Assembly (NCBI RefSeq): GCF_036370855.1
Contig: NC_088099.1
Span: forward strand, 70,634,718 to 70,698,717
DNA: 64,000 bases
Direction: 5' to 3'
Origin: Dromaius novaehollandiae
Taxonomy: Eukaryota > Chordata > Aves > Casuariiformes > Dromaiidae
The notes under the pieces were generated by a model. The model did not search any database. It worked only from the letters and a program-made list of their open reading frames with translations, and was not told the DNA's origin. Shown here in pieces: positions 27,601 to 40,300 of this stretch; within the stretch, counting starts at the first letter, position 1; the number at the start of each line of letters is the position of its first letter. A program made the translations under genes and the position numbers.

Positions 27601-28954
27601 TGTAAACACAGTAGACTGTCTCATCTGCTGTACATGTCTAATTCGCTAGGAAAGGGAAACCTGCTTCTTCTCCTTTCAGGAAGGAAGAGAAAGGTTTTAG
27701 AGATCTAGGTCCTGAGTGAGAAATGGAAACAATACACCATGCCCATGACTTCTGATATACACAAACTCACATATGAACGTGGGCTGAAAAAATGGGTGCT
27801 TCTAGTAAAGGTCATTTACACAGCCAGGTATGCTGAGAGCTTGTGCTCCAAAGCATCCTCAGAGAGTGTTTCAGGGGAATATTTCACCCTTGGGGTGAAA
27901 CACTACTCACAGCAATGACTCCAGTGTTTCGCCTTTTAAGTGGAAGAGTGAAGTCTGAAGATATTCCAGTATGAATTGAAAGAGATGTAAATCACTGTCA
28001 AATTAACAAGGTTGACAAAGTGGTTCAGAAATTCAGCACTTCTCTCTGAAAGTGCAAAAATGTAGCACAGAAAATACAAATTAAATCTGCAGGACTTCTC
28101 TTAAGGGTCATTGATCTTCATCCTATAGTAAAACAGCAAGCTCTGCCCAGAGCATGTTTACAAAAACTGCAAATACACATTAATTTTAATGTGTTTTCTA
28201 AATTGTAGAAAACCTCACAAATATGTAGATATACTTTTCCTTTAAGATAATGGGACAAGGACACCTGACAGCCATTAAAGGAGTGATTGTGCTTGGACAA
28301 CTACAAGATGCTGGATCTGAAATGCAAGGGTTATCACTTGGAATAAAGTTAATAGCCCTCTAGCTATTCTCTGTACGAGGGAAACCTTAGTTGAAAGAGG
28401 GCTATGGAATAATATTTTCGAGTATAAAGGAACTGTCTCAGATAATGATTCATTGGGAAGGAGTGGCAATTCTTCTATCAAGAACATGCTGGAGGATTAG
28501 GTGTCTTTCTCTTCCTTGTCAGGATGGAAGATTATTTGCGGTTAAAAAGATTTGAGTGCTAGCATGGTCAGCATTATTACTTTTGTTAATCTTGATGTGG
28601 CTCAATGTTTCTTATTTAATGCTTGTTATTTGTATACCTTTATGCTATGTAAAAAATAGCTGCTGCCTTAACTTCCAATTATGGCGTATGGCTGAGATAA
28701 TGTGAATGGGACTGTGGGAGTATGCCAGTATACTGATGAATTCTTTCTTTCTGCCTTCTCCTGTTAAGCAGTTGTCATCTTGTTTATTCTCTAAAATTAC
28801 TAATTGCCGTACTGCAATCACATGAAAGCAAAACCAAAACACTACCCAAGCACTTCCACAAATTATTCTGCTAATGTATTCAACAGATACCTGAATTAGG
28901 GCTCAAGATATTTTAGAGTTTGAAAGTTTGGTCATCTACAATTTGCTTTCTATA

Positions 28955-29781
28955 AACTCACAGAGTCACAGAAGAGTTGGAGTAGGAAGGGACCTCTGGA
29001 CAATGAGTTCTCCAACCCCCCTGCTCAAGCAGAGTCATCTATAGCAGGCTGCCCAGGGTTGTGTCCAGTCAGGTTCTGGACATCTGTCTCCAAGGGTGGA
29101 GACTCCACGGCCTCTCTGGGCAACCTGTTCCAGTGCTCAGTCACCCTCACAGTAAAACAGGTTTTCCTCATGTTCAGATGGAACTTCCTGTGTTTGTGCC
29201 TGTCGCCTCTCGTCCTGTCACTGGGCACCACTGGAAAGAGTCTGGCCCCGTCCTCTTTACACCCTCCCTTCAGATACTTATACACAGTGATAAGATCCCC
29301 CTCAGTCTTCTCTTCTCCAGGCTGAATAGGCCCCACTTTCTCAGCCTTCCCTCATAGGAGACGTGCTCCAGTCCCTTCAGCATCTTAGTAGCCCTCCACT
29401 GGACTCATTCCAATAGCTTCATGTCTCTCTGGTACCAGGGAGCCCAGCACTGGACACAGCACTCCAGACGTGGCCTCACCAGGGCTGAGTAGAGGGGGAG
29501 GATCACCTCCCTCAACCTGCTGGCAATGTTCTGCCTAATGCAGCCCGGGATACCATTGGCCTTCTTGGCCACAAGGGCACACTGCTGGCTCATGGTCCAC
29601 TTGTTGTCCACCAGGACCCGCAGGTCCTTCTCAGCAGAGCTGCTGTCCAGCAGGTCAGCCCGCAGCCTGTACTGGAGCCTGGGGTTATTCCTGCCTAGGT
29701 GCAGGACTCTGCACTTGCCTTTGTTGAACTTCATGAGGTTGCCCTCTGTCCATCTCTCCAGCCTGTCGAGGTCCCTCTGTT
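28955..29781 (-). mobile_element. 5'-truncated CR1 retrotransposon, copy 2
   Basis: Read on the minus strand, it begins near 29781 in the ORF2 region, passes through the [18 protein letters not shown] block (from 29734) and [20 protein letters not shown], and ends near 28955 in 'cagagtcacagaagagttgg', an inverted CR1 3' end. Its last 140 bases include a 'gcttgagcaggggggttgg' block and a 'gtccagaggtcccttcc' block that copy 1 lacks, so the tail looks like another subfamily. It shares with copy 1 the internal stop (here at 29407-29405) and the frameshift in the G run near 29300. Positions 29097-29764 are identical to copy 1 in inverted orientation. It is much shorter than a full CR1 (about 4.5 kb) and not functional. 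Confidence 0.93.
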
Positions 29782-32519
29782 ATAACAAGGCTCAGCCTTT
29801 ATATTCAGGGGAAGCAACTCTTATTTTGTCATCAAAATGGGTGATATAGTCCCTGTCAAAGTGAACTAAGATATCTGCAGAGCAGGCAGTGAGGTATCCC
29901 ATACAAAACAATTGATGTGTGAAGAAATTCTATTGATAAATTCTATTTTTGTAAGTGCAGTCTAATTATAAATAACAAGTTCCTTCAGTTTCTTAGCTGC
30001 TGTCCCAAAATAATGGAGAACCTTTGTCAACTTAAATAATCTTCATTCTCTCTGTTGTGCTCAAGAATTTCCAACCATGTGTGAAGGAAAGGAAAGTGTG
30101 CTAAAAAACAGAATTGTGGCTTTAAAATATCAATATATTGTATACCGGAGATTTGATCTAGGAATTTTTAAAAGTATATATAAATATATATGTATAAATT
30201 TATAAATTTTTTGAACCTGCCCAGAAATCAGCTTTGTTCATTGACAAATATATCAGATTTTCATGAACATTCAAAAGAGATTGCTGAAATATAAGAAAGA
30301 CACTTGAGAGTATTCCTCATGACAGTGCAAAAGAAAAGCTGGCAGCTCGGAATACCCAGCAATTGGCACTTCAACCCTAATGACTGTAAGTGGGAGCACA
30401 ACCTGTTTGATATTCCATTAAATCAAACAAGGAGTAGCTGGTATGTTAATGAGGCCAACTATTATAGACAGAAAAATCTCTGCTTTCCTCTTTGCTTTTT
30501 TTGATTACTATTGTGGGATCCTGATTAGGGAGAACATGTGTGCTTCTTTATGCTCTATCTTGGAACCATCAGTAAGATGTCTTCCTTTAATTCTGAAGCA
30601 TCAGTCTACAAGGCAAATAAAGATAACATCTACATTTTCTACAGTCTGATTTAAAGCATTTCAACTGACAACTAAGATCTATGTAGCTGGTCGTCTTGCT
30701 TTTTCATGTTACTGCACTAAAATTATTTTGTTTAGGTTTTAATGATGATATTTTTAGCTTCACTTCTGATACCCATTTCACTACATGCCAGTAGTATGCT
30801 CACTACATGAAGCCATTTCACTACAGCACAGATCCAGATTGGGGAATGTGATCCATTCAGACCTGTACTTACATGGACCACAAGTATTTTGATGACCGGT
30901 GCTCCCTCCAGGGTCTTCTTTAATTGACATATCAGAATCATTCGTCATTCGACCTTCTATGCTTTGATCAAAAGAAAGCTGCTCACAGAGTGAATCATGG
31001 CTACTTATATGAGCATCTCTTCAGTCTGCAAGGACTCTGACACTAGCTGCTCTTTTAGACCTTTTTAAACCTTTTAAACCTTGGGGTTTCTAAGAGACCT
31101 TTCCGGGGTCAACTGCCTTCTATCAGGCAGTTTTTGGAATTCTTTTTCTGTGTCCAGGTCCATTATGAACAACTCAGGCAGGAAATTGAGGGTTTCAAAC
31201 AACAGTAATTCAATGTGATGAAGTAGAACATTTTGGTATCAAAAACAAGGGCCTGTAAAATCCCTAATAATATGTAGACTTAAACAAAAATTATACAGCT
31301 ATTCATTTTATCTTTTTTTCCATTTTAATGTATAGATTTTTTTGTTTATTTCAAGGGGAAGGAGTGGGAATTTGGGAGTGAAGAAAGATAATTTCTCATA
31401 TTTCAACTTCAGGCAAGTGTTGTCCAGATACTTTTTGCCTCAAATGAGTTTTATTTTTCTTCTACAGTCATAAGATTTTAAGTCAATCAAGTTTATGAAG
31501 GAAGAGAATTCCACATTAAGAACACTAGTCTTCCTTTTTGCACGAGAAAGGCTTTTAATGCTTGTGTATCGTCGACTATAAAATATGGAGCAAAAGAGTG
31601 GGAACATTTAATATACTGGAGCTGAAACTAAAACCTGGACAATGAAGCATGAAATGAAGTATGCTTTGTATCACAAAGAAACAGAATTAACAAATAGGTA
31701 AGACAGAGAAAGTATGTTAAAGAATGATCTTTATGAATAGAAAGACACTAGGATGATTGTATCTTGAAGAGGACAAAATTAAAGATAGAATGCATTTGTG
31801 AAGAAACAGGTTACAGCACGTATAATCATCAGAACACAAAGATGTATCAAAAAAAAATCTCTCTGTCCTCTGACATATTTTAAAAGTGATACATGACTGG
31901 AATGCATGAAGATTACTGAGTGCTTTAGAGATGTATGAATTTAAATTATTATATAGCAATTACAAATTACATTCATTACACTGTATTGTTTGATAGCATC
32001 ACATACTTGCAACTTTTGAAGGAAGGATGGTCTTTTGTTTCCAGTGACAAGCTTTTCTTAAGAGGAAACCATAACAACAAGAGAAACATAAAGAGACTCT
32101 ATAACCTTGTAATCACACATGTCATACACAATGTACTATTTTCCCTCTTTAAAGCAGAAACGCTCAGAAATAATATATAGTAGATGCTTCAAATTATGTT
32201 TTCTGTGACAGAAGTTAATTCTAAAGTAACTATTCCCTGAAAGAGAAACAGAGAAAACATTTTTACATGTCTATTATTTGTCCTTAGAGGACACAAAACA
32301 AATATGTTTTTTAAAGCTTGACACTGGTATTATTCTGTGTGGCCTCCGGCTAAATGCTTTTTCCAGTTTGTAGAATTGAAGGGATAAGAAAATAGCTTTG
32401 CATTAAGAGGAACACATTGTACAGGTTAATCATAACCATGCAGAAATCAAAATGCTGCCAACAAAATAATGGCGTACCAGTGCCAAGGGAGTCACTGGGA
32501 TGACTGTGAGGGAAGCTGT

Positions 32520-32700
32520 GAGATAATAACCGCTCCTTTGCATGTGGGGAAGTATTTCAGGCATGGGCTTATAATTTAATTATTGATGTGGCTGAAACAG
32601 AAGTTTTTACTACTGTCGACAATAGCAAATACTCGTAAAAATTTAATTGGCTAAAAGTTAATTTCAGTGTTCCTCAATCATGAAATGCATTAATTGAGAA
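32520..32700. promoter_or_regulatory. Candidate conserved noncoding element
   Basis: The stretch contains a TTTGCAT octamer-like core (32537-32543) and a dense group of TAAT/ATTA homeodomain cores: TTTAATTATTG near 32574, ATTTAATTGG near 32640 and GCATTAATTGAG near 32687. There are no coding signs and no recognised transposon. In vertebrates the DNA around the IRX clusters is rich in developmental enhancers. That this is one of them is inference. Confidence 0.25.
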
Positions 32701-32885
32701 GAGATTTTTTTTAAAGGATTTTTAAATTTTAAAAGGAAATAAAGCAGAAAAGCAGAATCAGGCAGGGGAATTTAACAAACGTAAAAATGTTGACAGAAGT
32801 GAGAGTCATTGCTTAGTCAATATTGTATCAATTAACCAAATTAACTGTAGTCCCTGCAGAGAACTAAGTAGAATGGCATAATTTC

Positions 32886-32953
32886 TAGTTTGTCTGACTC
32901 AGTCACATTATACATTATGTGTGTACATTAGTGTATACAAATCAGACAAACTA
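32886..32953. repeat. 12-bp perfect inverted repeat
   Basis: TAGTTTGTCTGA (32886-32897) and TCAGACAAACTA (32942-32953) are exact reverse complements separated by 44 bases. The spacer holds short GTGTACA and GTATAC motifs that can extend pairing. It could be a degraded miniature DNA transposon or chance in AT-rich DNA. Confidence 0.6.
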
Positions 32954-34689
32954 AAAGGCAGTGCCATATATAATGTGGAAAAATTAGACAAAACAGTGGT
33001 TGTAAGGTTTTGAAATGTTCTAAAATCGTTAAATATTAAATTCATCTCGTGTTATACTGGTAACAGTTGCTACTTTTGCAGGAGAGTGGCTAGTCTGCTT
33101 CCAGCAATGAGCTTTCCTTAGGCAGTGCCATAAGAACATTAGAAACACTGTTTGCACGTATCACAATCAAATAGCATCATAAGCCATTGGTAGAAGTATT
33201 TATGGATTGTCATTTAACTAATAGAAATGTAACTACAGAAAATAAGAAAAATGAACATGAACAAACTCTTTGTTATGATGTGTGACATCAGGCTGAGACT
33301 GACTATAACCGCAACTATAATCTTTTTAGGTAATATTCAGAGCAAGTTTTTAATTCAGTTGAGCAGCAAAGCTGAGCCATATTCCAATAAGAATTGAAAT
33401 GGAAAACTACATATGTTATTGGGGGGAGAGTTTGTAAAATATTTTCTTTTCACCTCCTGAGTTTATTTTTATATTTTTAGCTCTGAGCATGTAACATCTC
33501 TATATTTCTGAGAAGCTGTTGTAAAGACTGTGTTTAGAGGGGACAACATAAAAGATAACAACATGCAATTTTATCACTGGAGTAACAAACTCACAGAAAC
33601 GCCCACTGTAACGGGAAGGCCACCCACCGTCCTAATTCCTCATATAAGAAACTGTGTTGTGAAGCTTCTTTTAACACTGGTATGGAAACCATTGAGGAGC
33701 ATAAGAGAAAGCGTTCAAAGCACTGTTAGATTCATGATGACTCTCACATTTGCTGTTTCTTGACAGCAATTCAACACTTCAGTGAGCAATGTTGCTGGCA
33801 TACAGCCACATTTGGTATTGTGTCACTACCGTTTATCAGATATGCTAGCATCCGACTGAAAAAACTTATAAAATTGATTATATTTAGTTATTGCAATATT
33901 AATGGGGATAGATAGGAGGTGTTTTTTAAAAGCTAACAATTCTATCATTTTCTTACTGAACTTTCTCCTTTAAAAAGAAAATAAAAAATACTATTAGTTG
34001 GTAAGTGCCAGCACTTAGGTCTGAGCTATAATTACTCATGAAAAAAGCTGTTTGAGTAAACTGTACAGGAAATAGTCTTAAATCTGTTTCAGCTACAAGG
34101 GTTACACAGATAAAGACACCATCTTCTAACGGTGTGTTGGTTTGTGACAACTCTGGACATCCAATAGGTGCTACAAAGTTCCTTCCCTTTTTAGCTTAAA
34201 TTCATATTAATTACTGCAATGTACTGCAGTAAATTTGCCAGAAGTTCCTAGACCTCACAGGGGGTCAAGTCCAATAGGCTTTCACCCTACCATTCAGGCA
34301 CTTGCACATATATTCATTCGTAAAACAGTTAAAAAAATCAAACAATCTAACAAAATAAAAGAGTAGAAAAGTCAGTAGAAAATCTTGTATTTGTATAGTT
34401 AAGCCAATATAAATAAAGCAATCAATATCACTATAACTAGATCTAATCAACAATATTAACCCTTGAAAATAAACTACATATAGTGCGAAGTTTGGATTTT
34501 TTAGGGGCAATTTTTTCTACTGTTCTGATGAAAAAAAGAAATGATCAAGGTTACATTATGCAGCCAGTGGAAAAAGTGTTACACAGTATGCATTGCTGTT
34601 TAAATGAGACTGGATTACTTATTAAAAGAAAAGTCTTTTGAAGGAGCTTATTTGTACAGAAGCTGAAGATTTGGTCTGGAAAGGCTGCT

Positions 34690-34925
34690 GCATGGGTTAA
34701 TGTATTCACCTATAAATAAAAGCGGTGACAGCTCTCCTGTCAGTACATGCTGATGGACGGTTCTTTTTTCCACCATTACAGCCTTGCGAATGTGGGAAAA
34801 TTAATTTAAGTGGTAGTTAATTTCTAATGAATTCCATTCAAGCGGTTAATATGGTCCCTTGATGTTATGGTAACCTTCCTGGATCATTGCATTATGTAAA
34901 TAAATTCTACTTTATGCTGTTTTAT
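34690..34925. promoter_or_regulatory. Candidate conserved noncoding element
   Basis: This stretch has many homeodomain-type cores (TTAATTTAAG, AGTTAATTTC and TCTAATGAATTC, between 34800 and 34832) together with GCGGTTAAT (34842-34850) and ATTATGTAAATAAAT near 34890. No frame or transposon was recognised. The regulatory role is inferred from motif texture only. Confidence 0.2.
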
Positions 34926-36169
34926 TAAAAAGAAAGAAGATTGGTGATTCCGGTCAAATCTTTCATATACACAAACACGCAGAAAATATTCTTAAGATAT
35001 CACTAAAAATAGACTGTTTCAGAGGAATGCATTGAATTTCCTACAAAGCAAAAATTTATCTTTATAAGACACCGACTTTTTATATAATTTTGGCAGGATC
35101 ATCTACTATGTGGAGATGAGAATTGGAAGACTTTAGGAAAGGAAACTCTCTTCCTTCAAATTTGTATTACAAATGTAGTTTGGGTGTCCTTAAGGGTCTC
35201 CCCCTCTCTTAGATCAGCTGTTTTGTGCAGGCATGAATCACTGGGCAGATTTCACAGTTCCCATCTGCCTTGTCCCCTGTCGTGGGGCAGGAGCTCTAGC
35301 AGCACCCTGCTCTGCAGAAGACATACGCATTGCACCTTACACTTTCACAGCTGCCTGTTGAAGCCGTTCAGACTCATCCCACTCATATCAACGGGGTTTA
35401 GATTGGGCCTTCGCTACATCACTGAAATTCTAAAATCTTAATAAAATACACTATGCAATATTTCTTTTCTACTATTAAATATTGCAGTAACCAAAGTCAT
35501 GCACCTTTCTGATAGGCAATAAAGTTTTTTTTTTACTAGGTCATAAATATTACTTGAAGGATACAAAAATGCCTGCTTAAGTGGGGTGATTTATATGATT
35601 GTATAAGCTGGGTGGCTAAGAAAAGCCTGGAGTTTTTGCCAACCCAGCTAGCATGTGTTGGAACTACACTACTCTTTTCTTTACCAGGCATTGGACACGT
35701 ATTGGCTAACATTTCAAAGACACATTGTTTTTCCTTGTGAAAACATGCCCCCTTATATATTTCTAAATTTAGAAGATTTAAAAAACCCCCAGCAAAATAG
35801 CCTTCACTCTTATTTACTGTTTCTAAGAAAAAAAAAGTTTTTGATCAGCCTTTCAGTAGCCTTATTTATGCATACTGCCTGATGACAGACAACAACTAGT
35901 AAGTTGGGATAACTGTTACAACAGCTGCTCCAGATAATTTATGACCATATATCCTAAAAGAGCTGGCTCAGGATATTTTTGGTCTACTGATTTTATATAT
36001 ATATTTTTAAAAGTATTGAAACAGCAGCTATTGAAACTAAGTACTACAAGCTTGTAAGCTAAATTCAACAGGAGGTTTTTGACATGGAGAAAAAGGATAA
36101 GTAATGACATGAAAATAAAATGATAAAATGAAACATGGCATGATGTATGTGCATTATGTCAAACTAAAA

Positions 36170-37300
36170 TATCTTTCTTTGGAATTTCTAAAAGAGGAAA
36201 ATACAGTAGATCTATTCTATCTGGACTTCAGTAAAACATGTGGCACTTCATCTATGAAGTTATTAGAACTGGAGAAAATGAGGATTAGCACAAGACTTTT
36301 AAGCTGATAAGGAAGTGACTAAGAGCAAGATGTTGGAGGGTTATGTCAAAGGGAGAGCTTTCAATGGGAAGAGAAGCTTGTGGTGTGTCCCTTCTCACCT
36401 AGCACAAAGAGTGGGACTGTTTTAATAAAGTGAATAGGCAATGTACAATTAGGAAACTAATATGCAGGGAATTGAAATATTGTACAAGAAGAATAAAATC
36501 ACCCAAGAACCAAAGCTGGCTCCTTGCAGGACAAAAACCTGGGTGTACTAGTACCTCAAGGAAAGATGCAGAGCCCCCAGTGTAAGCTGCCCATTGGTTG
36601 GTCAAAGGCAGTCCTAAAATATGTAGGGTGAGGTGTATTTCCAAAAAACACAAAGGGAGATACTCATCTGTCACACTGGCAAAACCTGAAATATTTGGGA
36701 GGCCAGAATTACATAAAATATTTCAGGAAAGATTAACTCAAAAGATGTATGTTGTAGTCAGTAACATCTAAGAAAGTATGAAGGGCAATGTTTTGGGGTC
36801 TTTAATTAGACCAATTAAGACAGTTGAAAAAAGCTGGTAGGCTTTGGGCATACATGAGAATGACTTGTATACCCAAAGTTTTTCTATCTTTTCTAACTAT
36901 ATCAGTGATCTAATAAAATATATTACCTCTCCTTACAAGCCTTATCTCACAAATTCAAAAGTTACCTAAAAAGCCTATCAGGCTGATGAGAGGAGCAGAA
37001 AGTCTGTTTTATGAGAAAAGACTAGCATGACTTATTTAGCCTAGGAAAACAACGATTGAGAAAAAACATGATTGCTGCCTAGAAATATACATCAAAAGGG
37101 CAAACACCACAGGAAGAGAAGTGCTATTTAAAATGAAAGATAATGTAGGCATAAGTATAAACAAGTCCTGAAAAAAATTAGTGGGGAGTAAGGAGAAGAT
37201 TAGGGAGAGGAGTGAAATTCTAGAGTATCTTTCCAAGAGTGGTAGTAGCAGCAGGAGCTTTAATTTTCAATGCAGAACTTAATAAAAGAATCATATTGTC
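36170..37300 (+). pseudogene. Ancient CR1/L3-like LINE relic
   Basis: Near 36212 the sequence 'tctatctggacttcagtaaa' encodes a decayed form of the reverse transcriptase block YLDFSKAFD (here YLDFSKTCGT). From about 36985 to 37290 the 3' part follows: 'ctgatgagaggagcag', a 'ttatgagaaaagactagca' block, 'ttagcctaggaaaacaacg' and 'aacatgattgctgcctag'. All frames are broken. The family assignment is from remembered consensus. Confidence 0.6.
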
Positions 37301-40300
37301 ATTGCCAGAATAGCAGCGAGTTGGAGTTTACGTATGTATTGTCTTTATGACAGTGATTCCCAATCTCCTGGCCAATTGGTCTGAAGCAGCTTGTGTCCAT
37401 ACTACTCATAGGTAGCATCTTTTAAAGTGTCAGGAGACACAGCAACCACATAACATTTGAGGATATTCCAAATTCAGTGCTTTGCAAAGGCCCTAACACT
37501 GATAGCTTCTTTCTTGGCCCCTACCAATAGCCCTAACACCACAGCTCTTTAACAGCTCTCCTGGTGCTCATGCCATACCCAATCTTTGCCTAATCCATGC
37601 TTAGCACCTGACGGTGCCATCTCTCACCATGAGTCTTGATATGGGCTATTTTTAGCTTTTCTGCTCTTTACTTTTTCAAGCAGTATTAAGGGACGCATCC
37701 AAAATTCAGCGTGGAGCTGCCCCACCATGCCCCCAGAGGCAAGAAAGACTCATCCATCTCAACTTCCTTGTCTTCCACATCTGGTATAGCTAAGCATACT
37801 GCCAAGTAGGCCTATTTTCTCTCCTGACCCCTCTTTGACCGTAAGCGTTATAAATCTTGTTAAGTTCCTTAAAAACTAACATGGCTTCACAATGTGCCCA
37901 AGAAAATGAGAAAAGTGATTTGCAGCTCCCCAAGTTTGTGCTTGAATTGCATGATGCTGAGGGTGCATGCCGAGTGCAGAAGGGCACATTATAAGGTTAC
38001 GTGAGACTGCAAGACCTGTTGGAATAGTACTGGAGAACTGGAACGGGCTGGAGGAGCAAGATCTAGCATGGTTCCAACCAAACTACATATCAGAACAGGC
38101 TGGAGTAGTCTAGCCACTCACCTGTTTCTGGGTTTTGTCTGGTGAACAAAAGGATCCCAGAAGCTGTCCATCTTGTGTTCAGTGTGGATGACCAAGGGAA
38201 CAAGATGCAAGAACAAAACCAGTGATTCAAACTGATTTATGAGATGTCTTACCTTCCAAAACTCTAAAAAACTCCCCACTGATATACGTGCATGAATTAA
38301 GAACTGCCTAAATGACAGGTGTCCTAATGTAACTGCTAATGGAGAACCAACGTAAAATTTGAATGTTTTGCATTGTGGTTCCAGAGGTATTAGGACTAGT
38401 GATACTCTGTTTTTATTAGTGAACTAGGAGTAATATACATCAAACACAGGTAATACAAAAATGAACAAAGGGTTCATAATGATAGGAAAGTCACAGAGAG
38501 TGTTTATGCTGCTCAACACACTGGTCCTGCTCAAAAACAAAAAAACAAAAAAACACTATTTTGTTACATTCAAGCACAAAGTTGTACATCTCAGCAATCA
38601 GAAATTGCAGCTATACCTGCAGAAGAGTGGGTTGCTTGGGATGCATGTGTAAAGCATTTACTGGTTGTAGAAAACTGACAACACACATGAACTGTTAATG
38701 CAAAGCTGTAGCAATAATGTGATCAAGTGAAGAAGTGGACAACTGGTGAGCGTAAAACTCGGGAGCATTAACCTCAGTTTTCAGCATTATTAAGGTTGAT
38801 ACTGCAATATAGTTCCTGTGTCCATATTTTTTAAAATTCTACTCCTACAGGCAAAAAAAGCCCTGACCTGGAGAGCAGAAGAGAGTGGACAGACAAGGGC
38901 ATGATCCAGCACAAGTTTGGTGAGGTAAGCCATCCCAGCTCATAAGAAAACCCAGCCTTTTCTCAAGCTCAGGGACCATCACACTCAGCCCACTCTGGCT
39001 TAAGTTACTAGTACAGATTCTAAGATCTAATTTAACAACCTGATGAGCTCTGATGGAATGAATATAAGTATTTAAATGGATAGCTAGTCTTATTAAAGTG
39101 AATGGAACTACTTTATCCTTAATTTGTACCTTAAAAGTCAATTGATAGTTTTCATCAGCATATACAAAGGTGTATCTGCCCTTGCTGATTCAGAACATTA
39201 GGATATGGTGACAGTGAGACTATATCTAAACTACCTTTGGTTCTGAAACCTGTCTCAGATCAAATGCATGGAGCTCACTGAAAACCACAGAATGACCTTG
39301 GAATTGCACAGAAGACATTCTGAATGGGGCCTGCAATGGCACTGTTGAGCTCATTTGTATTGTTAAACAAACACCAGAAAGCAGTTTGCTTTTCACCCCT
39401 TTTTTCCTCCCATGTTTAACAGTATTTGACAGGGCTCACTGTTTTACTTTTTAGTTTATTTTACCTTCTTTGTTAAACAATTCTTCCAACTTTTAATTTT
39501 CCTATGAGCAGTCATAGACTTACTGATATTAAGGATGGAAAATTAATCTATTTCATCTCTCTACAAATGAAGAGAAGTTTCCAATTGTTAATTTTTCAAA
39601 GATTATTAGCAATTGCTCTATGGTTTGCTCTCCTATGTGCTTATTTTTATCTTTCTGCTTTGGTATGCGGCATGATAAAGTAATAGGAAAAGCCACGAGT
39701 TTTTTCCAGGACGAAAAAATACCTATTATTTTAACTGGGTCTGGGAAACTGGCTCTGGTGGTGTCAGAATCTGGAAAAGTCACCTGTCAGTCAGCTAAGC
39801 TCAGTACACCTCCTTCATCCAAGCTGACAGAGTTCCCCAAGTAGTGCAGTTCAGAAAGATTTCTCCCTTACCTGTCATTATTAAAGAGCTGTTGTCCTCA
39901 ATTCAGCAACCAGTGCAGTAATTCCCATACACACAGCCCCAGACAAAGTCTGACATTCATTAATATACATGAGCTCTAAGATTCATCCTCCAATTGACCT
40001 AAATACATATCCACCTGTTGCATATCAGGAACCTGAAAGACAATCTCATTTCCTAGAACAGTTTTGAGGAATTAAGCAAGTTCAGTCAATCATAACTGCA
40101 AGTTATTTTCATAACTGTATAATGTGGCCACACTCCTACCCCATCACAGGGATTTGAGAAGGAATGAGGAATTGCTGGAAAGGGTAACCCAGACTTAAAA
40201 CCAGCAGGAAACTAGAGGCTGAAAATGTAATTGAAACATGAGTCTTACTTCAGTTTTTAGCGCAACGATTCTTATTTCTATGCTATTCTTATGCTATTTG

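Larger units (their letters stand above)
20559..28954. other. Interval between the inverted CR1 copies
   Basis: This 8.4-kb stretch has no supported gene. Long open frames (for example 21670-22074 and 25720-26145 on the plus strand) show no domain or splice context. It contains short CA-rich runs near 20776-20812, AT-rich runs near 22086-22112 and 24780-24870, and two short pieces resembling ancient amniote repeats, listed separately. Confidence 0.5.
29782..36169. other. Gene-free AT-rich DNA with possible regulatory islands
   Basis: No gene is supported. An AT-rich palindromic run (TATATAAATATATATG-type) lies near 30176-30192. Two stretches, 32520-32700 and 34690-34925, carry many homeodomain-type TAAT cores and a sequence texture like conserved noncoding DNA. 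They are listed as candidates. A short piece at 35370-35420 may be an ancient amniote repeat. Confidence 0.45.

Noticed and set aside
29059..29357. Plus-strand open frames over CR1 copy 2
   Set aside because: They are antisense shadows of the minus-strand CR1 ORF2 remnant, and the same shadows occur opposite copy 1.
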